Part shown: piece after piece, positions 1-8,144 of the stretch | Position numbering within the stretch: the first letter of the stretch is position 1 | Layout: the number at the start of each line of letters is the position of its first letter | Assembly (NCBI GenBank): GCA_021740425.1 | Contig: JAIOZV010000018.1 | Coordinates: 1-32,896, forward strand | Direction: 5' to 3' | DNA length: 32,896 bases | Origin: Bacteroidales bacterium | Lineage (GTDB): Bacteria; Bacteroidota; Bacteroidia; Bacteroidales; 4484-276 | Made by a program: the position numbers and the translations under genes | Notes under the pieces: generated by a model | What the model saw: only the letters and a program-made list of their open reading frames with translations | What the model was told of the DNA's origin: nothing | The model's database searches: none

Positions 1-1074
1 TGGATAAAACCAGGAAAAGTAGCATGGGATTGGTTTAATGCCCTGAACATTTACGGGGTGGATTTTGAATCGGGACTGAATACCGACACCTACAAATATT
101 ATATAGATTTTGCTTCTAAATTTGAAATCCCATACATTATCCTCGACGAAGGCTGGAGCGATACCGAAGATCTATTTTCAGTAAACCCCGACATTGATCT
201 TCCCGGACTTTTCAGCTATGCTGAAAGCAAAAATGTGGGCATCATCCTTTGGGTTGTCTGGAATACCTTAGACAGACAACTTGCCGAGGCGCTTGAAAAG
301 TTTGAAGCCTGGGGTGTAAAAGGCATCAAAGTAGATTTTATGCAACGCGATGACCAGATTATGGTGAACTACTACGAAAAAATTGCCGTCGAAGCTGCAA
401 ACCACCATCTCATTGTTGATTTTCACGGATCATATAAACCAACAGGTTTGTGCCGTACCTACCCAAATGTAATTACCCGCGAAGGTGTGCACGGACTTGA
501 AAATAATAAGTGGGCCGAGTCGGTAACACCAGAACACAATGTCACCCTTCCTTTCACAAGGATGCTCGCGGGGCCAATGGATTATACGCCGGGTGCAATG
601 ATCAACTGCACCGAAAAACAATTCAAACCCATTTTCTCGCGCCCCATGAGCCAGGGCACACGCTGCCACCAGTTAGCAATGTATGTGATTTACGAAAGTC
701 CGCTTCAAATGCTTGCTGACAGCCCATCCAATTATTACAAAGAACCTGAAACAATGAAATTCCTGAAACAGATTCCGGTAACCTGGGATGAAACCAAAGT
801 GCTTGATGCTAAAATTGGTGATTATATAATTATTGCCAGACAAAAAAATAACAAATGGTATCTGGGAGCCATGACCGACTGGATTCCGCGTGATTTTGAA
901 ATTGACCTGTCATTTCTTGATGATGGAGAAAAACAAATTACCATTTGGAAGGATGGGGTGAATGCAGATAAAAACCCTCTTGATTTAAAAACAGTGAAAA
1001 GCACAGTAGTAAAAAATGAAAAAATAAAAATCCAACTGGCTTCCGGAGGCGGCTGGGTTGCAGTAATTGAATAA
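1..1074 (+). CDS. Glycoside hydrolase family 97 (3' part, truncated at window edge)
   Basis: The reading frame is open from base 1, so this is the C-terminal ~357 residues of a longer enzyme. The family hydrolyses alpha-linked glucosides or galactosides, usually in the periplasm of Bacteroidota. The TIM-barrel end is visible: DFESGLNTDTYKYYIDFA, ILDEGW, then KVDFM with Asp112 (numbered from base 1), and an REGVHGLE stretch with Glu161 and Glu167. From memory, retaining GH97 enzymes (BT1871 type) use an Asp nucleophile in the KVDF strand and a Glu acid/base about 55 residues later. Asp112 and Glu167 have that spacing, which suggests the retaining clade rather than SusB-like inverting enzymes. 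A beta-sandwich C-terminal domain follows, with an IIARQKNNKWYLGAMTDW stretch. The N-terminal domain and signal peptide lie outside the window. The family call is firm; substrate is not determined. Confidence 0.9.
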   Translation, partial: WIKPGKVAWDWFNALNIYGVDFESGLNTDTYKYYIDFASKFEIPYIILDEGWSDTEDLFSVNPDIDLPGLFSYAESKNVGIILWVVWNTLDRQLAEALEKFEAWGVKGIKVDFMQRDDQIMVNYYEKIAVEAANHHLIVDFHGSYKPTGLCRTYPNVITREGVHGLENNKWAESVTPEHNVTLPFTRMLAGPMDYTPGAMINCTEKQFKPIFSRPMSQGTRCHQLAMYVIYESPLQMLADSPSNYYKEPETMKFLKQIPVTWDETKVLDAKIGDYIIIARQKNNKWYLGAMTDWIPRDFEIDLSFLDDGEKQITIWKDGVNADKNPLDLKTVKSTVVKNEKIKIQLASGGGWVAVIE

Positions 1075-1091
1075 AAACTCAGCAAAATCTG

Positions 1092-1574
1092 TTATTTGGG
1101 ATAAACACCAAAAAGCTTATTTATGCTTCGGTGAAAATTATGAACTGAGGTTACCGGCTCAGCAAACATCAGCGCACACTGACGGTGAATTATATTGATG
1201 CCTTTGCTGAGCGCAAAAAAAATAGCCTCATCATCTTGGGCTCCCTGCTGCAACCAAATGTGCCTGATCCCTTTTTCGACAGCCCGATGAACCAAATCGG
1301 AGGTTTTTTCAGGTTTGGTACAAATGATCAGCGCAGTAACTTCTGCAGGTAGTGCATCGATATCCTTAAAACAGGGTAGCCCATCATAGGATTCCATTTG
1401 TTGATGAAGCGGGAAAATTTTATAATTTTTTGATTTTAATTCATTAAAAATGGTGTTGCCAAATTTTTTATCATTTCTGGAAATGCCAGCAATGGCAATG
1501 TTTTTTTGACTCATAAATTGACGAATATCATCAAAGCGGGTCTTTTGAGGTTTTTGTATCTTCATAGCATTCAA
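1092..1574 (-). CDS. CoA-binding protein (YccU-like, CoA_binding_2)
   Basis: A 160-residue single-domain protein with a Rossmann-type CoA-binding fold. The N-terminal strand and loop IAIAGISRNDKKFGN (about residues 26-40) is the nucleotide-binding turn. The C-terminal CALMFAEPVTSVHNFHR stretch matches the conserved Cys/Pro/His region of small YccU-like proteins. These bind CoA or a CoA-like nucleotide; their role is poorly known. A promoter-like element ends 17 bases upstream of the start. The start could be Met1 (1574) or Met4 (1565). It is convergent with the GH97 gene, only 17 bases away, so there is no shared operon. Confidence 0.8.
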   Translation of the reverse strand: MNAMKIQKPQKTRFDDIRQFMSQKNIAIAGISRNDKKFGNTIFNELKSKNYKIFPLHQQMESYDGLPCFKDIDALPAEVTALIICTKPEKTSDLVHRAVEKGIRHIWLQQGAQDDEAIFFALSKGINIIHRQCALMFAEPVTSVHNFHRSINKLFGVYPK

Positions 1575-1880
1575 TTATTATTTTGTGAGGCAAATATACT
1601 TTTGCAGGACTATATTCCAAAACAAAAAATCAGCACCCCTTAAAACGGGGTGAAATTTATTCAAGGTAATTCACAACTCCTCTGGCAATTCCACTGGTTT
1701 GTTTATTGCATGCCCCCGATAACGCCGGATGAATCAGTAAGAAATTCATTTTTGATAATCGATGACATGACTTAAACCTTACAAATAAGGTAAAATTTTG
1801 TAATGAATTAAAAAGGCCTTGTGGTAAACTAAAATATTTACTTTCACCGCTCAAACCAAAACATAAACCAAGCAATAAAG
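1575..1880. other. Divergent intergenic region (306 bp)
   Basis: This AT-rich spacer separates the CoA-binding gene from the CoA-transferase gene. It holds the minus-strand promoter described separately and a 6-bp stem-loop (CACCCC/GGGGTG, 1634-1652) without a T-run. No convincing TAnnTTTG promoter was found for the plus-strand gene; TTACTTTC near 1838 is a poor match. A 72-codon minus-strand reading frame here (1657-1875) has no recognisable motif and is probably chance. Confidence 0.5.
1591..1620 (-). promoter_or_regulatory. Bacteroidota-type promoter for the CoA-binding gene
   Basis: On the minus strand, TATATTTG (1591-1598) matches the -7 consensus TAnnTTTG. A TTG at 1618-1620 lies 19 bases upstream, at the -33 position. 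The predicted transcript starts about 10 bases before the ATG at 1574. Confidence 0.6.
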
Positions 1881-3239
1881 ATGAAAATAGTACAAAGAGT
1901 AGAGGATGCCATAAACCCTTTAAACATTACGAAAGGAAGCAGGATTTACTGTGCCGGGAATGCTGCCACACCGCAGGTACTTTTGCGACAGCTTGCTGCA
2001 GACCCCTACATTTACAATGTGGAAATGCTAAGTGTGCTGTTGCTGGGAAATGTCGGCAATCTTTTCGACCCTGAAGTATGTAAACGAATTACCCACCGGG
2101 TAATTTTTAACGGTCCCCATTCCAGGGAAGCCATGAACACCGGCGGCGCCTCCTATCAGTTGATTCACCTGTCGGATATTGGCCATCAAATGCGGGAGTT
2201 CATCAAGCCAAACGTGGTACTTCTCAGTGTTGCCGGACCTGACAGTGGCGGGAATTTCAGTTACGGAACCACTGTTGAAGGGTGCAAAGGTGCTGTGGAT
2301 TCGGTGAGAGAAAACGGGGGTATTATTATTGCCGAACGAAATGCCAAAATGCCTTTTGTCCTCGGTACCACTATTCACGAAAGTGAAATTGCCTATCTCC
2401 TCGACACCGATTATAACCTGCCAGTAAGCCCGGTTCAAAAACCGGACGATCTGGCCAAACGTATTGCCCGAATCATTACCGAACTCTATGTTAAAAACGG
2501 ATCAACCCTCCAATACGGAATCGGTGAAGTTCCCGAAGCTGTAACAGATGCCATCATCGAGAAAGGCGTAAAAGACCTCGGCATTCATACCGAGTTGTTT
2601 GCTGATGCCATGCGCAAGCTTGTCGAAAAAGGAATTGTAACCAACAAATACCTCGATTTTAATTTCTCCACAGGAAGTATATTTCTTGCCAAAGATCAAG
2701 CCGGCTACGATTGGATGAGCTACAACAGCTCGATCCAAAGCAGGGCTGCTGATTTTACCAATTACATTCCAAATATTGCCCGTTTGCCCAAAATGCTTGC
2801 AATCAACAGCGCAATTGGCGTGGATTTACACAGCAACGTCTGGGCCGATTCACTGAACGCCACAAGAATTTACAGCGGCATTGGCGGCCAGGCTGATTTT
2901 CTTCGCGGATCCTATCTTTCGAAAGGTGGTGTCCCAATCATTGCCATGAAATCAACAACTTCCAAAGGCGAATCCAAAATCATGATGAAATGCCCCGAAG
3001 GAATAACAACTTCGGCAATTGCCGCCGACCCTGTGGTGATAGTAACCGAAAATGGAGCTTTTGACCCCAGGGGTTGCAACATTGCTGAACATGCAGTTGG
3101 AATTGCTTTTTTGGCTGAAGAAAAATGCCGCGAAAAATTACTCAGGTATATTTACGAAAGCAAAGAGTACCACAAACCACAGCAAGCTTTAAGCGGCAAA
3201 CCACCAAAAGGTTTTACACCATATAAATTTGTTGGATAA
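1881..3239 (+). CDS. Acetyl-CoA hydrolase / 4-hydroxybutyrate CoA-transferase family protein
   Basis: A 452-residue cytoplasmic enzyme of the family I CoA-transferases, which move CoA between acyl groups (for example acetyl-CoA with butyrate, succinate or 4-hydroxybutyrate) through a glutamyl-CoA thioester. Visible motifs include the N-terminal GSRIYCAGNAATPQ loop, SVAGPDSGGNFSYGTTVEG in the middle, GIGEVPEAV (about 213-221), then GIHTELF with Glu238. Glu238 lies at the position of the catalytic glutamate of the 4-hydroxybutyrate enzymes. Next come YSGIGGQADFLRGS and a C-terminal TENGAFDPRGCNIAEHAVGIAF. The length is usual for the family. One oddity: the normally conserved SAIEVDL stretch reads SAIGVDL here. 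A strong terminator follows, so it is monocistronic on the 3' side. The exact acyl substrate cannot be told. Confidence 0.9.
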   Translation: MKIVQRVEDAINPLNITKGSRIYCAGNAATPQVLLRQLAADPYIYNVEMLSVLLLGNVGNLFDPEVCKRITHRVIFNGPHSREAMNTGGASYQLIHLSDIGHQMREFIKPNVVLLSVAGPDSGGNFSYGTTVEGCKGAVDSVRENGGIIIAERNAKMPFVLGTTIHESEIAYLLDTDYNLPVSPVQKPDDLAKRIARIITELYVKNGSTLQYGIGEVPEAVTDAIIEKGVKDLGIHTELFADAMRKLVEKGIVTNKYLDFNFSTGSIFLAKDQAGYDWMSYNSSIQSRAADFTNYIPNIARLPKMLAINSAIGVDLHSNVWADSLNATRIYSGIGGQADFLRGSYLSKGGVPIIAMKSTTSKGESKIMMKCPEGITTSAIAADPVVIVTENGAFDPRGCNIAEHAVGIAFLAEEKCREKLLRYIYESKEYHKPQQALSGKPPKGFTPYKFVG

Positions 3240-3256
3240 TAGCAAGATAAAAATAT

Positions 3257-3289
3257 CCCTGATGTCATTTTTTGCCATCAGGGTTTTTT
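3257..3289 (+). terminator. Rho-independent terminator after the CoA-transferase gene
   Basis: A perfect 8-bp stem CCCTGATG/CATCAGGG (3257-3264 with 3276-3283) is followed by TTTTTT. It begins 17 bases after the stop codon. Confidence 0.9.
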
Positions 3290-3334
3290 ATAATTTAGCC
3301 AACTGAAATTTTTCAAACCAAATAATACATCAAA

Positions 3335-5029
3335 ATGAGAAAATTAACAGGAATAATTGTATTTGCGATAATAACAATTACAATGCTTATTTCATGCAGT
3401 GGCCCAAACCACGAAACTATCGAGAATCAAAGAGCCGGAATTGTACCGCAGGGCACAAAATTCGAACCCTTACCGGGATTGGATATGAAAGAAAAGCTGG
3501 ATGAGTTTGCCACATTTAAACTTAGTGCCAGGCTCGACCATCTCACCGAAAAAGAAAAAGAAATGCTTCCCTACCTTTTTCAGGCAGCCAATATAATCGA
3601 GGATTTGTACTGGAAACAAGCCATTGGCAACCGGGATAAATTTCTTGCAGAAGTGCAGGGAGACGATGCTTTGGCTTTTGCAAAAATCCATTACGGCCCA
3701 TGGGACAGGTTGAACGGGAACAAACCATTCCTCACCAACATAGGCCCCAAACCCGACGGTGCAAACTTTTACCCCGAAGACATGCCCAAAGAAGAATTCG
3801 AGAGTTTTGCTGATGCCAACAAAAAAAGCCTTTACACACTTATCCGCAGAAATTCTGAAGGAAATCTCGAATCGGTTTGGTATCATGAAGCCTACAAAAC
3901 AGAGATTGCAAAAGTCGCAGTACTGCTGCGAACAGCGGCAAGTATCGCCGAAGATGAAGGCCTGAAAAAATACCTCACACTGCGTGCAACAGCACTTTTA
4001 ACCGATGATTATCTTGCCAGCGACCTGGCATGGATGGATATGAAAACCTCCAACATCGATTTTGTGATAGGACCTATCGAAAATTACGAAGATGCTTTGT
4101 TTGGATACAAAGCTGCTTTTGAATCCTTTATACTGATCAAAGATCCGGAGTGGAGCGAAAGACTACAGAAATTTGCTGCCATGCTCCCCGAGATGCAAAG
4201 CCTGGTTCCAACCGGCGAAGCCTATAAAAAAGATATCCCCGGTTCCGACTCCGATCTCAACGCCTATGATGTGGTTTATTATGCAGGCGACTGTAATGCA
4301 GGCAGCAAAACCATTGCCATCAACCTGCCCAACGACCCGAAAGTACATGCCGAAAAAGGCACACGAAAATTGCAGCTAAAAAATGCCATGCGCGCCAAAT
4401 TCGACAAAATTCTCATGCCTATTTCTGAAATGCTCATCGATCCATCACAACAACAGCATGTAACATTTGATGCTTTTTTTGCCAATACGATGTTTCATGA
4501 AGTTTCACATGGCATGGGTGTAAAAAATACAATTAATGGAAAAGGGAGCTCACGCGTGGCACTCAAAGAAACCTACTCCTCCATCGAAGAAGGCAAAGCC
4601 GACATTATGGGATTGTGGCTGGTGAAAACACTTCGCGAAAAAGGCGAAATTACCGAAGGCGAACTGATGGACAATTACGTAACATTTTTTGCAGGCATCT
4701 TCCGCTCAAGCCGGTTTGGCGCTGCCAGTGCGCACGGAAAAGCGAATATGATGCGTTTCGCGTTTTTTCAGGAGCAAGGAGCTTTTACGAAAAATGCAGA
4801 CGGTTATTATGTAGTTAATGCCGAAAAAATGGAACCTGCCATCAATGCACTGGTAGATAAAATTCAAAGGTTGCAGGGAGATGGTGACTACGAAGCTGCA
4901 AAAGCATGGATTGCAAAAGACGGCGTGGTAAGCCCCGAATTGCAGGCCGACCTCGACCGTATCAATGCAGGCGGGATTCCCGTTGATATCGTGTTTGATC
5001 AAGGCTCCGAGGTACTTGGATTGAAATAA
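3335..5029 (+). CDS. Dipeptidyl-peptidase III-like (M49 family) metallopeptidase, lipoprotein
   Basis: A 564-residue protein with a lipoprotein leader: a hydrophobic stretch ending in LISC, with Cys21 as the lipidated residue, so it should sit on the outer or inner membrane. The zinc site is visible as HEVSH (His388, His392) and the downstream EEGKAD (Glu418/Glu419), the third-ligand motif of DPP III peptidases. Most DPP III enzymes have a six-residue HEXXGH; this one has the five-residue HEXXH form, as described for the Caldithrix abyssi enzyme (HEISH). The family removes dipeptides from the N-terminus of short peptides. It is flanked by terminators on both sides, so it is probably monocistronic. 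Some databases label such proteins only as Zn-dependent hydrolases. The family call is good; whether it is an active peptidase is unknown. Confidence 0.85.
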   Translation: MRKLTGIIVFAIITITMLISCSGPNHETIENQRAGIVPQGTKFEPLPGLDMKEKLDEFATFKLSARLDHLTEKEKEMLPYLFQAANIIEDLYWKQAIGNRDKFLAEVQGDDALAFAKIHYGPWDRLNGNKPFLTNIGPKPDGANFYPEDMPKEEFESFADANKKSLYTLIRRNSEGNLESVWYHEAYKTEIAKVAVLLRTAASIAEDEGLKKYLTLRATALLTDDYLASDLAWMDMKTSNIDFVIGPIENYEDALFGYKAAFESFILIKDPEWSERLQKFAAMLPEMQSLVPTGEAYKKDIPGSDSDLNAYDVVYYAGDCNAGSKTIAINLPNDPKVHAEKGTRKLQLKNAMRAKFDKILMPISEMLIDPSQQQHVTFDAFFANTMFHEVSHGMGVKNTINGKGSSRVALKETYSSIEEGKADIMGLWLVKTLREKGEITEGELMDNYVTFFAGIFRSSRFGAASAHGKANMMRFAFFQEQGAFTKNADGYYVVNAEKMEPAINALVDKIQRLQGDGDYEAAKAWIAKDGVVSPELQADLDRINAGGIPVDIVFDQGSEVLGLK

Positions 5030-5080
5030 GCGGCTCATAATCTATGAATTGAATTTTCATTCATTTACCAAAAATATTTA

Positions 5081-5114
5081 AAGCCCGGTCTTCATATTGC
5101 CGGGCTTATTTTTT
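5081..5114 (+). terminator. Rho-independent terminator after the DPP III-like gene
   Basis: A perfect 8-bp stem AAGCCCGG/CCGGGCTT (5081-5088 with 5100-5107) is followed by ATTTTTT. Confidence 0.88.
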
Positions 5115-5154
5115 CAGGGGAATTCTCAAAATAAAAACAACAAATCAATAAAAA

Positions 5155-6483
5155 ATGAAAAGAATACACATTAATTTGATCATTATGGCCATGATCCTGA
5201 TTTCAGGAAATTCATGCACAAATCAGCAAAGCAAATCAAACCAGAACGAAGGACAAAATGCCCAGAACGAAGCATCCATCGGACAGGCCGCCGATGAAGT
5301 TTATGAATGGCGTGGCATTCAAAGGAAGGGAATTTACTATGACAAAGATTTACTGAAATCTTGGCCTGAAGCCGGCCCTGCGCTGGTTTGGGAATACGAA
5401 GGCATTGGCAACGGATACGGTTCGCCGGTTTTCGCTCCCGACAAAATGTATATTTTAGGCGAAATCGACAGCCTGGCTTACCTGTTTACTTTTGACAACA
5501 ATGGGACACTTTTATGGAAAAAACCTTTCGGCAAAGAATGGGTGAAAAATTACAACGGTTCCAGATCAACCCCCACGGTGGTAAACGATCTGATTTACGT
5601 TACGTCAGGCCTTGGAAGACTGGCCTGCCTGAACAGATATGATGGCGAAGAAATATGGAAAATTGATATGATTGAAGATTTGCATGGTACTTATCCTCTT
5701 TTTGGATTTTCCGAATCTGTAATCATAGAGGATGACCTTGTATTCTGTACTCCGGGTGGACAAGATACCAACGTTGTTGCTTTAAACCGTTTTTCAGGCG
5801 CAATTGAATGGATAAGTAAAGGAGCGGGAGAACGCCCCGGCTATAATGCACCACAAATCATCCACCTGAATAACCGTAATATCCTGGTGAATTTCACTGC
5901 CTATGAAATGATGGGGCACGACACCAAAACCGGCGTTTTGCTTTGGATGCACAAACAGGATAACGTTAAACCCGAAGAAAGGAAACCTGGCATGGGCGAC
6001 ACACACAGCAATACGATTATTTTTGAGGATGGATATATTTATTACGCCGAAGGCGATGGAAATGGCGGGGTAAAACTTAAGGTCTCCGAAGATGGTAAAA
6101 GCATTGAAGAAATCTGGCGCAACAGCAGTTTCGACAGCTATATGGGTGGCATCGTAAAAATCGGCAACCATTTGTATGGATCAGGTACAGCCAAAAAAGA
6201 CTTTAAAAGCATAAATGCAACTTCTGGAGAAATCGAAAAAATATTGAAAATTGGCAGCGGGGCAGTGATTGCCGCTGATGGAATGCTTTATTATTACAAT
6301 TTCGGCGGCGAAGTGATGTTAATCACTCAGGATCCGACGGACATGCAAATTACAGGCAAATTCAGAATTAAAAAGGGAGAAAATGAACATTTTGCCCATC
6401 CGGTTATCAATAATGGCAAATTGTATGTCAGGCACGGGAATGTTTTACAAGCCTTTAATATTAAAAATAAACAAACGGTTTAA
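5155..6483 (+). CDS. PQQ-like beta-propeller repeat lipoprotein (BamB-like fold)
   Basis: A 442-residue protein. The leader runs MKRIHINLI to GNSC with Cys21 as the likely lipidated residue, followed by a Q/N/S-rich linker (about 22-45). The rest is a series of WD40/PQQ-like blades with alternating beta strands and Trp motifs, such as GTLLWKKPFG, YDGEEIWKID, FSGAIEWISKG and KTGVLLWMHKQ, which are typical of PQQ-like quinoprotein propellers. These folds occur in BamB-type assembly factors and in secreted binding proteins. There is no evidence of a catalytic PQQ site. The start ATG follows the upstream terminator by about 40 bases. A specific function cannot be assigned. Confidence 0.8.
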   Translation: MKRIHINLIIMAMILISGNSCTNQQSKSNQNEGQNAQNEASIGQAADEVYEWRGIQRKGIYYDKDLLKSWPEAGPALVWEYEGIGNGYGSPVFAPDKMYILGEIDSLAYLFTFDNNGTLLWKKPFGKEWVKNYNGSRSTPTVVNDLIYVTSGLGRLACLNRYDGEEIWKIDMIEDLHGTYPLFGFSESVIIEDDLVFCTPGGQDTNVVALNRFSGAIEWISKGAGERPGYNAPQIIHLNNRNILVNFTAYEMMGHDTKTGVLLWMHKQDNVKPEERKPGMGDTHSNTIIFEDGYIYYAEGDGNGGVKLKVSEDGKSIEEIWRNSSFDSYMGGIVKIGNHLYGSGTAKKDFKSINATSGEIEKILKIGSGAVIAADGMLYYYNFGGEVMLITQDPTDMQITGKFRIKKGENEHFAHPVINNGKLYVRHGNVLQAFNIKNKQTV

Positions 6484-6757
6484 CATAAAATTTCCGATTA
6501 AAAAAGGAATATCAGTGACAAAAGTATGGTTTCCCGGATAAATGGCAGCAAGCATATTTTGCAACATGAAATAAATCGTAATCGTAGCTCAGGGATTGGA
6601 TATGCCCTTAAGAGTGGTCTGCCTTAACCCGAACCATCCATAAGAAAGCACATCGAATTGGATAAAAATGCGATGGTAAGTGAGTTACAGTTCGGGAAAT
6701 CCCGATTTAGAAATACCCAACCATTTCTAAACTGAAAAATATTTTGAATTATGCTGG
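6484..6757. other. Convergent intergenic region with hairpins
   Basis: No gene was recognised in these 274 bases. Two inverted repeats lie at the right end: CGGGAAATCCCG (about 6693-6704), and a perfect 9-bp stem TTTAGAAAT/ATTTCTAAA (6706-6714 with 6723-6731). They sit just beyond the stop of the minus-strand ABC permease and may mark its transcript end, although neither has a T-run. Confidence 0.5.
6706..6731. repeat. Perfect 9-bp inverted repeat
   Basis: TTTAGAAAT and ATTTCTAAA flank an 8-base loop, 27 bases beyond the ABC permease stop codon. It could form a transcript-end hairpin; there is no poly-T tail. Confidence 0.55.
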
Positions 6758-7996
6758 CTAAGCTACCTTTAAAATGTTCCTTTTGAAAAGCATCGAAGAT
6801 GCTGTACTCATAATGATGCCGATTAAAAATAAAACACCAACCTTAAGGATAAGTGAAGAGAATTGCGCATCCCTGCCAAGCACATCATAGAATCCCTGGA
6901 TAGCCCAGTAATTCAGCGAAACCACTGCCACTTTCTGCATAAAGGCAGGCATAATAAATATGGGAATCATACTTCCGCCAATGGCCGACATGATAAGAAT
7001 AACAATGGTTGAAAACCCTTCGGCCTGCTTTCGTGTGGTACTTATGGCAGCTATAAAAACACCGAAGCCTGAACATGCAAAAGAAGTGGCAACAATCACC
7101 AGGAAAAGATAAAAAAGGTTGTCACCCAAATCCAAACCGAGCACGAGCATCGAATAAAACAACATAACCATGAGTTGCAAAGTGCCGATAACGATGGCAA
7201 CAATCATTTTACCAAACATAATGCTCAGCGGAATTACCGGCGAATAAAGCAAACGCTTCAAAGTTCCGTCTTCCCGTTCGCCAAGAATTGAGCTCCCCAT
7301 GGCAGCTACGCTAAAAAGCAGCATCATCACAGCTGTGCCTGCAAAAGACTGGATTAAACCCCAGTTTACAGATTCCTTCCTTGAAAGGGAAGTGATTTGC
7401 AATCCCCCCATTTCATCCATTATATTTCCCCCGGAGGTTCCGTTGTCCGGGTCTTCGAATTGCAGGCCAATCTCCTCCTCAATAGTAGCCATGATGGAAG
7501 GATCGATATCGGGATATCGTGTATTGACTGATTTAATAATTTTCTTTTTAATGTTTCGTGATCCCAAAATTTCCATCAGGTTTGAGATGAGCGCATATTG
7601 TAAAAGTCCGGCCTCCATTTCGCGGGATTCATCGTAAAAAAGCTCAATGGGCTCTTTGTTTCCTTCATTTACCGAATCGGCAAAGCCTTTATAAAATACA
7701 AGCATGGCCAGCTTATTTCCATTCATAATTTCCAACTTTCCTGCTTCAAAGTTTACAGACGAAATGTTTATTTCTTCAAGGTTCTCAAGTTTATGAATAA
7801 CATTTTCTGAAAATTCCGTACTGTCAAGGTCGGCAATAAAAATATTTACAGCCTGCTGTTTTTTATCCTTTTTCCCCAGGCCGCCAAAAGCCAGCGAAAA
7901 GAGTGTGATAAGTGCTATGGGCAGCAAAAATGACAGCAACATCCCTTTATAGTCGCGGAAAAATATTATTATATCTTTAATTGCAATCCTTAGCAT
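6758..7996 (-). CDS. ABC-2 type transporter permease
   Basis: A 412-residue membrane protein. One N-terminal transmembrane segment (about residues 20-42) is followed by a large extracytoplasmic domain of about 170 residues. Five or so further transmembrane segments follow in the C-terminal half (from about residue 215). The cytoplasmic stretch GEREDGTLKRLLYSPV between helices is the typical ABC-2 coupling motif, seen in DrrB/YhhJ-like exporters. It should pair with the ATPase encoded 148 bases upstream on the same strand to form a drug, lipid or polysaccharide exporter. The substrate is not predictable. Confidence 0.9.
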   Translation of the reverse strand: MLRIAIKDIIIFFRDYKGMLLSFLLPIALITLFSLAFGGLGKKDKKQQAVNIFIADLDSTEFSENVIHKLENLEEINISSVNFEAGKLEIMNGNKLAMLVFYKGFADSVNEGNKEPIELFYDESREMEAGLLQYALISNLMEILGSRNIKKKIIKSVNTRYPDIDPSIMATIEEEIGLQFEDPDNGTSGGNIMDEMGGLQITSLSRKESVNWGLIQSFAGTAVMMLLFSVAAMGSSILGEREDGTLKRLLYSPVIPLSIMFGKMIVAIVIGTLQLMVMLFYSMLVLGLDLGDNLFYLFLVIVATSFACSGFGVFIAAISTTRKQAEGFSTIVILIMSAIGGSMIPIFIMPAFMQKVAVVSLNYWAIQGFYDVLGRDAQFSSLILKVGVLFLIGIIMSTASSMLFKRNILKVA

Positions 7997-8144
7997 AAAT
8001 CGTTGGTATTAGATTCTATTCCTATATTTTATCTTCATTTTCCATCACTAATTAAACCGCCATTACACCATCCCCTTGGCCTCATCCTGTGCCTCGCTGA
8101 GTTATCTTTGTTCACCCCTGCTCTTCATTCGTTTTTTTTCCCTG
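7997..8144. other. Unusually long gap between ABC ATPase and permease genes
   Basis: The two transporter genes, co-directional on the minus strand, are separated by 148 bases rather than overlapping. No TAnnTTTG promoter or hairpin with T-run was seen, and no recognisable small gene. Confidence 0.4.

Noticed and set aside
6575..6650. tRNA-like GTAGCTCAGG stretch
   Set aside because: A D-arm-like TAGCTCAG is present, but there is no T-arm GGTTCGA, no acceptor pairing and no anticodon arm of the right size.
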